Positions 27,442-35,880 of a DNA stretch of 64,000 nucleotides are shown piece after piece. Source of the DNA: JAPKZH01 sp963715635 (GTDB taxonomy: Bacteria > Acidobacteriota > Aminicenantia > Aminicenantales > UBA4085). The stretch's first letter is position 1. Each line of letters begins with the position of its first letter. The DNA lies in NCBI GenBank assembly GCA_963715635.1, contig OY970261.1, positions 1,674,001 to 1,738,000 of the forward strand, in the 5' to 3' direction. The notes beneath the pieces were generated by a model. The model did no database searches and was not told where the DNA came from. It worked only from the letters and a program-made list of their open reading frames with translations. The position numbers were made by a program, and so were the translations under genes.

Positions 27442-28428
27442 ATGGTGAACAATCGTCACCGGAAATTCAAGATTCTGTGTCTGGGAGTCGCAGCCGTGTG
27501 GCTGGCGGTTTCGGCCTCGGCCCTGCTCGCCACTCCCCAAGAATTCCCGAACATCGCCCTCGACAAAACCGTCACGGCCTCGAGTTCGTTCGACCAACCC
27601 GGCTGGTCTCCGGAGATGGTCGTCGACGGGCTTCGCGCCGAAAAGGCCGGGGCGCGCGGCTGGTCGAGCCAGGGCGACACCTCGGCCAACCACTCGGAAT
27701 GGATCATGATCGATCTCGGGACGAACTACGCGATCAGCCGGGTGGACCTGTATCCCAGAAACGACAGCCGTCGCGTGGGCGAAAGTTTCCCCATCGACTT
27801 CACCATTCAAACGTCCCTTGACGCCAACTCCTGGACGACGGTCGTCACCCGGAACAATTACGGAAAACCGGGGCCCGAAGCGCAGCCCTTCACGTTCAAT
27901 CAAACCAACGCCCGCTTCGTGAGAGTCGTGGGAACGAATCTGCGGTATTTGGGGGCCGAGAGCGCCTATTATATGCAGTTCACGGAAATTGAAGTCTATG
28001 GACGCGCGGCCCCGGACAGGGAAACCACCCCTCCTACGGGAAGCTCCACATGGAGCGGAGACATCGTCCTGGACGAAGGCGGAACGCAGCAGCTCACCCT
28101 CGAGATCAGGGACGATAACCAGATCGCGGGCGAAATCGTCCAGTCCCGAGCCGGACGGGAACTCGCCCGGCACGCGGTCCAGGGCTCGCTCAATCCCCAA
28201 ACCGGGATCATTAACCTGCGCTTCTCCACCAAAGTCCAGTTGAGCAACACCCAGGGCAGTCTCACCGGCAGGCTCGACTCCCCCACTGAAGCCTCGGGAC
28301 AAATTTCCATCAAGACCACGTTTCGGGGACAAGCCTCGACCCAGAACGGCACCTGGCGCATCACCCGCAGTAAAGGAGAAGATCAGCGGCGTCTTCGTCG
28401 CTGGGCAAGTCGCGTTCCTGGATGTTGA
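27442..28428 (+). CDS. Secreted protein with F5/8 type C (discoidin) domain
   Basis: The ATG at 27442 follows AGGAGG and opens a signal peptide (LCLGVAAVWLAVSASALLA). A discoidin-type carbohydrate-binding domain occupies about residues 35-190, with NIALDKTVTASSS, GWSSQGDTSANHSEWIMIDL, and ARFVRVVGTNLRYLG. A second beta-rich region follows (residues 200-310, ending GTWRIT). Discoidin domains bind sugars or lipids on surfaces and are often attached to glycosidases or peptidases, but no enzyme domain is present. The last 20 codons (RSKGEDQRRLRRWASR...) look out of character, and a different open frame continues past this point, so the 3' end may have been altered by rearrangement. Confidence 0.78.
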   Translation: MVNNRHRKFKILCLGVAAVWLAVSASALLATPQEFPNIALDKTVTASSSFDQPGWSPEMVVDGLRAEKAGARGWSSQGDTSANHSEWIMIDLGTNYAISRVDLYPRNDSRRVGESFPIDFTIQTSLDANSWTTVVTRNNYGKPGPEAQPFTFNQTNARFVRVVGTNLRYLGAESAYYMQFTEIEVYGRAAPDRETTPPTGSSTWSGDIVLDEGGTQQLTLEIRDDNQIAGEIVQSRAGRELARHAVQGSLNPQTGIINLRFSTKVQLSNTQGSLTGRLDSPTEASGQISIKTTFRGQASTQNGTWRITRSKGEDQRRLRRWASRVPGC

Positions 28429-28783
28429 TGGAAAATTCTTCGGTCCAGCGAAGCGCGTTCAACAGTTTTTTGAAGGAAAAATACAAGAGCCTGAGGCCGG
28501 CTCGTCGGACCTCATCTATAGGTACGCGCCTTTATTTCGCTACATCCTCTCTGAGCCTGATTATTTTGTTCTAGCTAAAATAGATAAAATCAGTAGCAGT
28601 CGAATTTACAGTTTCAGCGGTACCGCTCGTGGGGAAGAAGTCGAAATAGAGTCCGATGTTGCCAAAAACCTTATATCAATGGGAACGTTTATAGATGCAA
28701 TTGCTATTTCAAAAGAGAAAAAACGAAAATCGGCGATTTTAGCAAGCGAATTTCCCACGACGTTAGCTCAGGATCGATTTTGA
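28370..28783 (+). pseudogene. 5'-truncated AT-richer reading frame
   Basis: This frame has no start codon at its 5' end. It is open from 28244, overlaps the end of the discoidin gene in another frame, and becomes protein-like from about 28379 (KISGVFVAGQVAFLDVDG), ending at TGA 28781-28783. It includes IYRYAPLFRYILSEPDYFVL and VAKNLISMGTFIDAIAISKE. It uses many ATA, TTA and AAA codons, unlike its neighbours. I do not recognise the family. The simplest reading is the remaining 3' part of a foreign gene joined to the discoidin gene by recombination. A frameshifted continuation of the discoidin protein is less likely. Confidence 0.45.
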
Positions 28784-28819
28784 TTGAGCTCTATGTAGCG
28801 CCGAACACAAAAGGGCTTT

Positions 28820-29302
28820 TCAATAAGGAACTTTATCGCGTTTTTGCACCCACAGAGCAAAAAGTCTCAGGCAACTTTCTCTCTCCATTTGGACCATGCG
28901 GAGCTTTCGCCGGGGCATCTTTCCTTTTATTGCCGCATCGATGGACGCGTCCGCAAACCCGATTCTCGCGGCGTCTTCCTTGGTGCAGCCGTAATAGATT
29001 CTTCGGATTCTCGCCCAATAGATGGCGGCTAGGCACATGGGACAGGGCTCGCAGGTGGAATAGATTTCACAATCCGACAGATCAAAACGCCCCAGCTTTT
29101 TTGAAGCCCGCCGAAGAACGACGATCTCCGCATGGGCTGTAGGATCTTTTGTTATCAAAACCTGATTATGCCCTTTGGCGATCACCCGGCCTTCCTTGAC
29201 GATGATGGCCCCGAACGGCCCCCCTTCATTGTCCGTCATTCCTTTAAAAGCTTCTTTGCCAGCAATTTCCATAAGAGCTTTTGCCGGGGCTTTCTTGGGC
29301 AT
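28820..29302 (-). CDS. guaD: Nucleoside/guanine deaminase of the CMP-dCMP deaminase family
   Basis: At 160 residues this matches the small cytidine-deaminase-like group that includes GuaD and TadA. The zinc site is complete: THAE-type TAHAEIVVLRRA near residue 54 with the proton-shuttle Glu, and CEPCPMCLAAIYWA near 84 with both Cys ligands. Zinc-bound water attacks the base and releases ammonia. The internal GGPFGAIIVKEG and IGFADASIDAAI segments resemble guanine deaminase (guanine to xanthine) more than tRNA adenosine deaminase, but TadA-like action cannot be excluded. It lies divergently from the heptose operon, with about 130 bases between them that could hold both promoters. Confidence 0.85.
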   Translation of the reverse strand: MPKKAPAKALMEIAGKEAFKGMTDNEGGPFGAIIVKEGRVIAKGHNQVLITKDPTAHAEIVVLRRASKKLGRFDLSDCEIYSTCEPCPMCLAAIYWARIRRIYYGCTKEDAARIGFADASIDAAIKGKMPRRKLRMVQMERESCLRLFALWVQKRDKVPY

Positions 29303-29431
29303 GGACGATCCCTATTTCCATGGAAATATTAAATCGCCAACGCCCGCTATGCAATACTTTTTTGAGGTCAATTTGACCTTTTGTGCTTTTTCTGATAAAA
29401 ATTCCCTTCGAAAACCACGGGTAAGCATACC

Positions 29432-30439
29432 ATGAATGAAGAAACAAAAAAGCTGTTTGCCCTGATCGATAAATTCCCCCTGGTCAAAATCGCCGTCTGG
29501 GGCGATTTCATCCTCGACGAATACCTTTATGGGAACACCCGGCGAATCTCCCGCGAAGCCCCGGTCATCATACTCTCCTACCAGAAAAAAGAATTTGCGC
29601 TCGGCGGCGCCGGCAATTCCCTGCTGAACCTGGAATCGCTGGGAATCGAACCCGTTCCCGTCGGCGTTATCGGCCCGGATGAATCGGGAAAAGCCATCCA
29701 AAAAATCCTTAGAAGGCGCCATATCTCTACCGAACATCTGATCGTCGAAAAAGGCTATTCCACCCCGCTCAAAACGCGTATCCTGGCCGGGGAAGAAAAT
29801 ACGAAAAAGCAGCAGATCTTGAGGATCGACCGGGAAGGCCGGGTGCCCGATGCTCCCGACCTCAAGCAAAAGATCTTGAGGTCATTCCAAAAAGCCCAGA
29901 AAGCCTGCGACGCGCTTCTTATCTCCGACTACCATTACTGCACCGTCAAAGAAGACCTCTTTCAAAAAGTTCTGCCCTGGTTTAAAAAATTCGGCAAGCC
30001 TGTGACCTTGGATTCGCGCTTCCGCCTCCTCCATTTTCAAGGGGCGACAGTCGCCACTCCTAACGAACCCGAGGTTGAGGATGCCTTAAGAATTCGTATC
30101 GATGACGATCAATCCGCCCTCTGCGAAGCCGGCCGCACTCTCCTCAATAAGCTCCGATCCACCGCCCTGTTGATCACCAGGGGCTCCCGAGGGATGGCTC
30201 TTTTTGAAAAAGCAAAACCTCCGTTCCACCTCCCCATCTTCGGCACAACCGATATCGTGGATGTGACCGGTGCCGGCGATACGGTCATCAGTGTATTCAC
30301 CGCCGCCCTGGCCTGCGGCGCGACTTTTCAACAAGCGGCACGCCTGGCCAATTGCGCCGGCGGGATCGTGGTCATGAAAAAAGGGACCGCCACCGTCAGC
30401 CCCCTGGAACTCAAACAAGCCGTCGTCTCAGGAAATTGA
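29432..30439 (+). CDS. hldA: D-glycero-beta-D-manno-heptose-7-phosphate kinase (HldE N-domain type)
   Basis: This 335-residue PfkB-family (ribokinase-like) sugar kinase has VWGDFILDEYLYGNTRRISREAP split over its N-terminal signature, FALGGAGNSLLNLESLG near residue 52, and the catalytic GAGDTVISVFTAAL near residue 281. It should add phosphate at C1 of heptose 7-phosphate, an early step in making ADP-heptose for the LPS inner core. In E. coli this activity is fused to an adenylyltransferase as HldE (RfaE). Here the two halves are separate genes. The stop overlaps the start of the second half. The downstream heptosyltransferase confirms the pathway. Confidence 0.92.
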   Translation: MNEETKKLFALIDKFPLVKIAVWGDFILDEYLYGNTRRISREAPVIILSYQKKEFALGGAGNSLLNLESLGIEPVPVGVIGPDESGKAIQKILRRRHISTEHLIVEKGYSTPLKTRILAGEENTKKQQILRIDREGRVPDAPDLKQKILRSFQKAQKACDALLISDYHYCTVKEDLFQKVLPWFKKFGKPVTLDSRFRLLHFQGATVATPNEPEVEDALRIRIDDDQSALCEAGRTLLNKLRSTALLITRGSRGMALFEKAKPPFHLPIFGTTDIVDVTGAGDTVISVFTAALACGATFQQAARLANCAGGIVVMKKGTATVSPLELKQAVVSGN

Positions 30440-30936
30440 AAAAACTCAAAACCCTGGCCGAGCTTCAGGAAATAGCTTCACGTGAAAGAAAAAATGGGAG
30501 GACGATCGTCTTGGCCAACGGATGTTTTGACCTGATCCACGCCGGCCATATTCGCTATTTGAAAGAAGCAAAAAAGCGCGGTGACATCCTTGTTGTGGCA
30601 GTCAACAGCGATTCCTCGGTCCGGCGCCTCAAGGGCAGAGGGCGGCCGATTCTTCCGGAAAACGAGCGGACCGATATTCTTTCCTCTTTCTATTGCGTCG
30701 ATTATCTCACGATTTTTAAAGAGCCGAACGTGGAAAAAGTTCTGCTCGCCCTGAAACCGGATGTCCACGCCAAAGGCTCGGATTATACAAAAAAGACCGT
30801 TCCCGAACGGGAGACAGTCCTTGGATACGGCGGCCAAATCGCCATTGCAGGAGGCCCGAAAATCCGGTCCACGTCCGAAGTCATTCCCAGGATCTTGGCT
30901 AAAACGAAAAGTCAGCGCCGTGCGGCCAGCAGGTAG
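30436..30936 (+). CDS. rfaE2: D-glycero-beta-D-manno-heptose 1-phosphate adenylyltransferase
   Basis: This 166-residue cytidylyltransferase-like protein has VLANGCFDLIHAGHIRYL near residue 25, which includes the HxGH nucleotide-binding motif. VNSDSSVRRLKGRGRP and the late GYGGQIAIAGGPKIRSTS segment match the RfaE domain II family. It transfers AMP from ATP to heptose 1-phosphate to give ADP-D,D-heptose. I place the start at a TTG (30436) that overlaps the kinase stop as TTGA, with AGGAAA upstream. No ATG is available in frame before the conserved region. This gives tight coupling of two enzymes that are one polypeptide in E. coli. Confidence 0.9.
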   Translation: MKKLKTLAELQEIASRERKNGRTIVLANGCFDLIHAGHIRYLKEAKKRGDILVVAVNSDSSVRRLKGRGRPILPENERTDILSSFYCVDYLTIFKEPNVEKVLLALKPDVHAKGSDYTKKTVPERETVLGYGGQIAIAGGPKIRSTSEVIPRILAKTKSQRRAASR

Positions 30937-30939
30937 TTC

Positions 30940-31926
30940 ATGGAGAATTTCCTCATCATCCGGCTCAGTTCTCTGGGCGATATCATTCATGTGCTACCTG
31001 CCTTCGCCGCTCTGCGCAATCATTTTCCAGACGCGAAAGTCTCCTGGGCCGTCGAGCCGAAAGGAAAAGAAATTCTTGATTTCGTGCCGGGCTTGAATGG
31101 GATCATCGTCGTGGGCAGCGAAGGGTGGCGGAAAAAGTTGAGAAATAGCAACCAAACCGCGCTGGATTTTCAGGGGCTTATCAAATCCGGGCTCATCGCA
31201 CTTTGCAGCCGAGCGCGAAAAAGGATCGGGTTTCACCGCAAAAACCTCAAAGAGCCCGTCGCAGCACTTTTCTACACAGACCGGCTCGAGGAATTCTCTG
31301 AAACCGAACATGTTATCCGAAAAAACCTCCACCTCTTAACGCTCCTCGGCATCCAGGAAAAAAACATGGATTTTCCCTTGGCCTTGCCGGAGGCACTCCG
31401 CGCCTCGGTCAGAGAAAAAATCGAACCGCTCGTTCCCCGCGGAAACAAAAAATTGGCGATCTTTAATGTCGGAGCGGCCTGGGAGACCAAACGCTGGTTT
31501 CCGGAGAGCTGGGTCAAAGTCTTAAACGACTTGAAAAGCGATAATATCTTTCCTATGCTCTTATGGGGCACGGATGGGGAAAAAGAGCTGGCTCTGACCG
31601 TGAGCCGGCAAACGGGCGTTCCTCTCGTCCCCTTCCTTTCCGTCAAAGAGACCCTGGCGTTGATCAAAGAGTCAGCCCTTCTTGTCAGCGGCGACACGTT
31701 CGCCCTGCAGGCAGCATGCGCCCTGAATGTCCCCGCTGTAGGAATTTTCGGCCCGACAAACCCGAACAGAAACGGACCTTTCCGCATCCGCGATAAAGCC
31801 GCCTACCATCAACTGCCCTGCAGCTTGTGCTATCAAGGGACGTGCGACTCGATGGAGTGCCTGAAAAAAATCAATCCCGAGGAGGTCGTGTTTTTGGTTA
31901 GAAAGTCTTTGAGGGAAAATGCCTGA
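30940..31926 (+). CDS. LPS heptosyltransferase (GT9)
   Basis: This 328-residue glycosyltransferase family 9 protein begins FLIIRLSSLGDIIHVLPAF, the usual GT9 opening. The C-terminal half has FNVGAAWETKRWFPESW near residue 168 and VSGDTFALQAACALNVPAVGIFGP near 250, which form the donor-binding site. It should transfer heptose from ADP-heptose to the LPS inner core on the cytoplasmic face. WaaC and WaaF cannot be told apart from sequence alone. It starts three bases after the adenylyltransferase gene and overlaps the next gene by eight bases. Confidence 0.9.
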   Translation: MENFLIIRLSSLGDIIHVLPAFAALRNHFPDAKVSWAVEPKGKEILDFVPGLNGIIVVGSEGWRKKLRNSNQTALDFQGLIKSGLIALCSRARKRIGFHRKNLKEPVAALFYTDRLEEFSETEHVIRKNLHLLTLLGIQEKNMDFPLALPEALRASVREKIEPLVPRGNKKLAIFNVGAAWETKRWFPESWVKVLNDLKSDNIFPMLLWGTDGEKELALTVSRQTGVPLVPFLSVKETLALIKESALLVSGDTFALQAACALNVPAVGIFGPTNPNRNGPFRIRDKAAYHQLPCSLCYQGTCDSMECLKKINPEEVVFLVRKSLRENA

Positions 31927-32473
31927 AGCAAAATTCGGCCGGACGATCTACCGCTGGCGAGTCCGGTCGAGCCTTTTCCTCCTCGTTCTCATCATCATTC
32001 TGGCCAGACCCACCTGGGTCTCGATTCTGATCGGTCTGGCCGTCTGCGCGCCAGGGCTTTTGATCAGGGCTTGGGCATCGGGTCATATCAAGAAAGAAAA
32101 AGAGCTGGCCGTCAGCGGCCCGTATCAATACACGCGCAATCCGCTTTATTTGGGAAATTTCATCCTCGGCTTGAGCATCGCCGCCGGCACGAATTCCTGG
32201 TGGTGCGCCTTGATCTTCGCCGCCTATTTTCTCGCCTTCTATCCGCCCGTGATCAAAGAGGAACGGGAGCGGATGAAGCGCCTGTTCCCGGATAAGTACG
32301 AGGAGTACAAGAAAAAAGTCCCGCTTTTTTTCCCGAAATTCAAGCCTTTTTTCTCTGTCGGCTCGAATAAATTCAGCTGGGCGCTCTATAAAAAAAATCG
32401 AGAATACCGGGCCTTGATCGGGACTCTCGTTTTCTGGGCTATTCTTATGGCTAAAATGCTCCTCTTGCGCTAG
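31919..32473 (+). CDS. ICMT-like membrane methyltransferase family protein
   Basis: This 184-residue protein has four or five membrane helices and the family motif GPYQYTRNPLYLGNF near residue 65, followed by PPVIKEERERMKRLFPDKY near 108. These match isoprenylcysteine carboxyl methyltransferase/phospholipid methyltransferase-like proteins, which use S-adenosylmethionine at the membrane. Bacterial members lack prenylated protein substrates, and some methylate lipids or steroids. Its place in a heptose/LPS operon, overlapping the heptosyltransferase gene by eight bases, suggests a lipid or glycan substrate, which is inference. Confidence 0.82.
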   Translation: MPEAKFGRTIYRWRVRSSLFLLVLIIILARPTWVSILIGLAVCAPGLLIRAWASGHIKKEKELAVSGPYQYTRNPLYLGNFILGLSIAAGTNSWWCALIFAAYFLAFYPPVIKEERERMKRLFPDKYEEYKKKVPLFFPKFKPFFSVGSNKFSWALYKKNREYRALIGTLVFWAILMAKMLLLR

Positions 32474-32500
32474 CCCCGTCTCTTCCTTTATATTTCGGAT

Positions 32501-33082
32501 ATGCCGACAAAAGAACGCATCGCCAGGGTGACGCGAGTCCTGTCCCTCCGCCAGCCCGACCTGAGGATCGTGCTCGAAGAAGTCACCAATACCCATAATG
32601 CCAACGCCGTGCTGCGGACGTGCGATGCCGCCGGGGTCCTTCACGTGGATGTCATCGGGTCGAGTGAGGACCCTCTCCCCATCAACAAGGCAATTACCAC
32701 CCGCGCCGACAAGTGGATCCAGTCCCATTTCTACCCGACGACCCGGGAATGCCTGATGGAGCTTCGAAAAGAAAAGTACAAGATCGCCGCGACCCACCTA
32801 GGAGAGGGCTCTATTCTTTATACCGAACTGGATTACACCCAACCCCTGGCCATTGTCTTCGGCAACGAATCCCAAGGCATTTCCCAGAATGCCCTGGACC
32901 TGGCGGATTACAGAATCAAGATCCCGATGTTCGGGATGGTGCAGAGCTTGAACCTTTCCGTGTCCGTGGGGATTATTCTCTACGAGGCTTTGAGGCAGCG
33001 GTTCGATAAAGGCTTCTATGAGAGCCGGCGGATGACGCCGGAAGAGTTCGAGGAATATCTGAATAAATGGCTTGATTTATAA
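32501..33082 (+). CDS. trmH: tRNA (guanosine-18-2'-O)-methyltransferase
   Basis: This 193-residue SPOUT methyltransferase has the three TrmH motifs: THNANAVLRTCDAAGV near residue 30 (motif 1 with the catalytic Arg), LAIVFGNESQGIS near 116 and IPMFGMVQSLNLSVSVGIIL near 141, which forms the trefoil knot and SAM site. It methylates the 2'-OH of G18 in the D loop of tRNAs. The C-terminal extension (RMTPEEFEEYLNKWLDL) is common to TrmH proteins. It follows the membrane methyltransferase by 27 bases and may share its transcript, though it has no link to LPS synthesis. Confidence 0.92.
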   Translation: MPTKERIARVTRVLSLRQPDLRIVLEEVTNTHNANAVLRTCDAAGVLHVDVIGSSEDPLPINKAITTRADKWIQSHFYPTTRECLMELRKEKYKIAATHLGEGSILYTELDYTQPLAIVFGNESQGISQNALDLADYRIKIPMFGMVQSLNLSVSVGIILYEALRQRFDKGFYESRRMTPEEFEEYLNKWLDL

Positions 33083-33130
33083 GGACGGGGGCCTATTCCG
33101 AAAACAATCCGGAAACGGCCGCCTTCTTTA

Positions 33131-34822
33131 TTAAATTTTATAGATAATTCCCGGGTATTTGTAGATTTTTTGGAGCCGCTTGGCCAATTCAGAGTCTTTT
33201 TCCGCTTGTTGCTGGATCTGCTTATTTGCCTCTTCGAACAATTTTCTCATACTTTCATCCGACTTCCGATCAAACTCTTTGATCTGCTGTTGGTACAGCT
33301 CGTTCGATTTTTTCATCTGCTCGTGAAGGAGCTTCGCGCTTTCCGTGGAATCCCTGATTATGTTAAACGAGCCGCTTTCGTCTTCTCCCAACTCCACGTT
33401 AAGGGTCATCGTCTTTTTGTCGCGCAGGAACTCGATCTTGATCTTATCGCCTTTCTTCTTATCCTGGAGCATCTCGCTCAGCCCGCTTACGGTCTCGACG
33501 CGTTTGCCGTCGGCCTTCACGATCACGTCTCCGATCTTCAACCCGGCTTTTTGGGCCGGGCTGTCTTCTGCAAATTCCGTGACCCAAAGCCCGACGCCCT
33601 CTTTCAGGCCGAAAAACTCCGATTGCTCGCGGCTCAGCGGCTGAAGAGAGACACCAATATATTTTCTTCTGGCCAAAGTCAGGAGCCGGTTTCTATCCGC
33701 GCGGGGAAGGGCAAAGAATTCCGGAGCCTGCGGCGCTTTTTGGGGCTTGACGGCGCGCGGTTCGGTAGGCATGATCGACTTGGGGGCAAAGAACTGGGGA
33801 AACAACGCTTCAAGCTCCCTTTTGGCCTCGTCCTCGGTGTATTCGCCCAACTTGGCCTTGATATCCATTGGCTTTCCGTCGCGTTCGATCCGGAGGGTGA
33901 CATCCTGACCCGGCTTCCGACTGCGGATTTCCGAGGATACCGCCTGCCCCGAACCGATATCTTTTCCGTCGATCTTAAGGATGATATCGCCGACCTTTAA
34001 TTTAACCAGCTCGGCCGGGCTCTTGGGCGCAACCTCCACGATTTCCATTTGTTCGTTGACCGAAACACCGAGCCAGCCTCTCTCGACCTTTCCCTTTTTT
34101 TTCAGCTCAGAGGCGATGGAATTAACGAGGTTGACCGGGGTCGCCTTCGCCATTCCGGATGCCGGCGCCTCTCCCCTGCTGAACGCGTATCCTGAGGCGA
34201 CCGTCGTCTTGTCCTGAAATTCAAAGACGAGCGGTGTGTCCTCGGCGTAGGCGCCCCGCAGGAGGCCGATCATCTGACCTTCATTGTTGACAACCGGACT
34301 TCCGCTCGAGCCGGGGACGACCCAGACATTTAAGCGCAGGCTGTCCTGAGCGATTGAGCTGACAATCCCCTGGGTAATGGCTGGAGTATTTTCCGGGGAG
34401 AGACCGACAACCCCGATCCAAGCGCCCGGGCTCAGGGTGCCGGATTTGCCCATGGCAATGGGAACGAGGCCCTTGTCTTTAGCCTGGAGAAGGGCGATTT
34501 GGGTCTGCGTATCAAAGCCTTTGAATTCCGCCTTGATCCTTTTTCCGTCGGCTGCAATCACGTTGACCTCCTCGTCTCGGGGAGAAATCAGGGCGGTCGT
34601 CACGATAAACCCGTCTTTGTCGATGACAACACCCGTGGCGATCTTTCTGATCCCGTTGCGGACTTCCACTTTCACAACGCTGGGAGCGACGATTTTGGTG
34701 ATGTCCTCGATTTTCTTTTCATCGATCCCGGGCGTTCCGGTCACGGCAGCGGCCTGGACGCTCAGTCCCGCCGCGGCTAGAAATAGTGCTAATGTCACGA
34801 TGGATTTTATTTGGCGTATCAT
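33131..34822 (-). CDS. DegP/HtrA-like protein with two PDZ domains and a degenerate protease site
   Basis: This 563-residue protein has a signal peptide (residues 1-25), a trypsin-like domain (about 40-215), PDZ domains near 250-335 and 390-480, and a charged coiled-coil tail (490-555). The Ser segment is recognisable (VVPGSSGSPVVNNEG, standard GNSGGP). However, where HtrA proteases have the catalytic His (TNNHVV) this one has VTTALIS, and where they have the Asp (TDLAVL) it has TQIALLQ. It therefore probably binds proteins without cutting them, as a chaperone or sensor. AGGAGG precedes the ATG. It is the last gene of an operon with an ECF sigma factor and a membrane partner, like rpoE-rseA or algU-mucABD clusters. 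Confidence 0.9.
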   Translation of the reverse strand: MIRQIKSIVTLALFLAAAGLSVQAAAVTGTPGIDEKKIEDITKIVAPSVVKVEVRNGIRKIATGVVIDKDGFIVTTALISPRDEEVNVIAADGKRIKAEFKGFDTQTQIALLQAKDKGLVPIAMGKSGTLSPGAWIGVVGLSPENTPAITQGIVSSIAQDSLRLNVWVVPGSSGSPVVNNEGQMIGLLRGAYAEDTPLVFEFQDKTTVASGYAFSRGEAPASGMAKATPVNLVNSIASELKKKGKVERGWLGVSVNEQMEIVEVAPKSPAELVKLKVGDIILKIDGKDIGSGQAVSSEIRSRKPGQDVTLRIERDGKPMDIKAKLGEYTEDEAKRELEALFPQFFAPKSIMPTEPRAVKPQKAPQAPEFFALPRADRNRLLTLARRKYIGVSLQPLSREQSEFFGLKEGVGLWVTEFAEDSPAQKAGLKIGDVIVKADGKRVETVSGLSEMLQDKKKGDKIKIEFLRDKKTMTLNVELGEDESGSFNIIRDSTESAKLLHEQMKKSNELYQQQIKEFDRKSDESMRKLFEEANKQIQQQAEKDSELAKRLQKIYKYPGIIYKI

Positions 34823-34836
34823 TGTTCATAACCTCC

Positions 34837-35220
34837 TTAATATCTGATAAGGACATTGGAAGCGTCGGATACTTGTTCCAGGATATAGGCCGTCTTAGGC
34901 TCATACGACGCTTGGCGAATTTCAGGCGAGTATTTCACGGTTTCCGTGATCGGGACGAACTCCCTGGGATTCAAAGTGCCCTGGGTGTCCCGGCCGGCGA
35001 ATTCGGAGAAAGGTCCCTTTTGAAGGACGAACATATTCACGACGACAAAACAGATCAGCAGCAGGGCGGCCGCTCCTGCCAGCGAATAGCGGAATGTGAG
35101 AGCCCGGCGCATTTGAGGAAGCGCCTTCCGCCTGGCGGCGAGCTGCGCCATCACCCTCGGCTCAAAGTCAGGCGGAGCGGTGACTCGATTGAGCTTGTTC
35201 AAAAGACTAGAATCTTCCAT
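34837..35220 (-). CDS. Single-span membrane protein, putative anti-sigma partner
   Basis: This 127-residue protein has a soluble N-terminal part (residues 1-42, basic and helical), one membrane span near 44-66 (YSLAGAAALLLICFVVVNMFV) and a 60-residue outside part. It lacks the zinc-binding His-Cys-Cys motif of ZAS anti-sigma factors and I cannot match it to RseA by sequence. Its start overlaps the sigma factor gene by 14 bases, and the HtrA-like gene follows 14 bases after its stop. That position and topology are those of membrane anti-sigma factors, so I infer that role. Confidence 0.7.
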   Translation of the reverse strand: MEDSSLLNKLNRVTAPPDFEPRVMAQLAARRKALPQMRRALTFRYSLAGAAALLLICFVVVNMFVLQKGPFSEFAGRDTQGTLNPREFVPITETVKYSPEIRQASYEPKTAYILEQVSDASNVLIRY

Positions 35221-35788
35221 CGAAAATCTCCTTTTTTTGAAAGGAAACGTTTCCGGTCCTCGCCTTTTCCAGCTCCTTTTTGAGAATATTCCGGCCTCGG
35301 CTAATCCTGGCCTTGACGGTCCCGACAGGCCTTTTGATGATCTGAGCGATCTCCTCCTGCGAATAACCTTCCATATCCTTCAAAACGACCGGTATTCTGT
35401 AGCGGGGGCTGAGTGTATCGAGGGCCTGCCTGAGATTCTTGATGAGGCCGGAGTCGGAGGCTTCCTCGCTCGGCGTACTGATCTCAACGGCCGGCGGCAC
35501 GTCTTCGAGCGAAACGAGGCTCATCCTCCATCTCTTCTTCAGCTCGGTCTTGGCCAGGTTGGACGCGATGGCGTAGATCCAGGAGGAAAAGGGGGCGATG
35601 GGCCTGTATTTGTTCGCCTTAAAATAGACTCGCAGGAACGTCTCCTGCGAGAGGTCGACAGCCTTCTGATAATCTCCGGTCACCTGGTACAAGTAATTCA
35701 CGATTTTATCCTTGTAGATATAGACGAGCTTGGCAAATGCGTCCTCGTCGCCTGCCTGAATTTGGAGGACCAGAGCCTGTTCATCCAT
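35207..35788 (-). CDS. ECF RNA polymerase sigma factor (RpoE-like)
   Basis: This 193-residue sigma factor has region 2 with DYQKAVDLSQETFLRVYF (the -10 reading helix region), FSSWIYAIASNLAKTELKKR, and region 4 with LSPRYRIPVVLKDMEGYSQEEIAQII and GTVKARISRGR for the -35 element. I start it at ATG 35788 (MDEQALVLQI), the usual ECF length. In-frame starts at 35830 and 35860 would add a basic leader of 14 or 24 residues. It heads an operon with a membrane partner and an HtrA-like protein, so it probably answers envelope stress. No RpoE-type promoter was obvious immediately upstream. Confidence 0.9.
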   Translation of the reverse strand: MDEQALVLQIQAGDEDAFAKLVYIYKDKIVNYLYQVTGDYQKAVDLSQETFLRVYFKANKYRPIAPFSSWIYAIASNLAKTELKKRWRMSLVSLEDVPPAVEISTPSEEASDSGLIKNLRQALDTLSPRYRIPVVLKDMEGYSQEEIAQIIKRPVGTVKARISRGRNILKKELEKARTGNVSFQKKEIFDGRF

Positions 35789-35880
35789 ATCCACTTCTTT
35801 TAAACTCTTGCGCTTTCGAGAACGTTGCATTTTTCTAAAGGATAACAGAGAAAAAAGCATAAATTCAAGAGATGGGCACA

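Noticed and set aside
26495..28783. A prophage or integrative element at tRNA-Leu
   Set aside because: There is no integrase, no phage structural gene and no visible duplicate of the tRNA end, so only a decayed accessory stretch is claimed.
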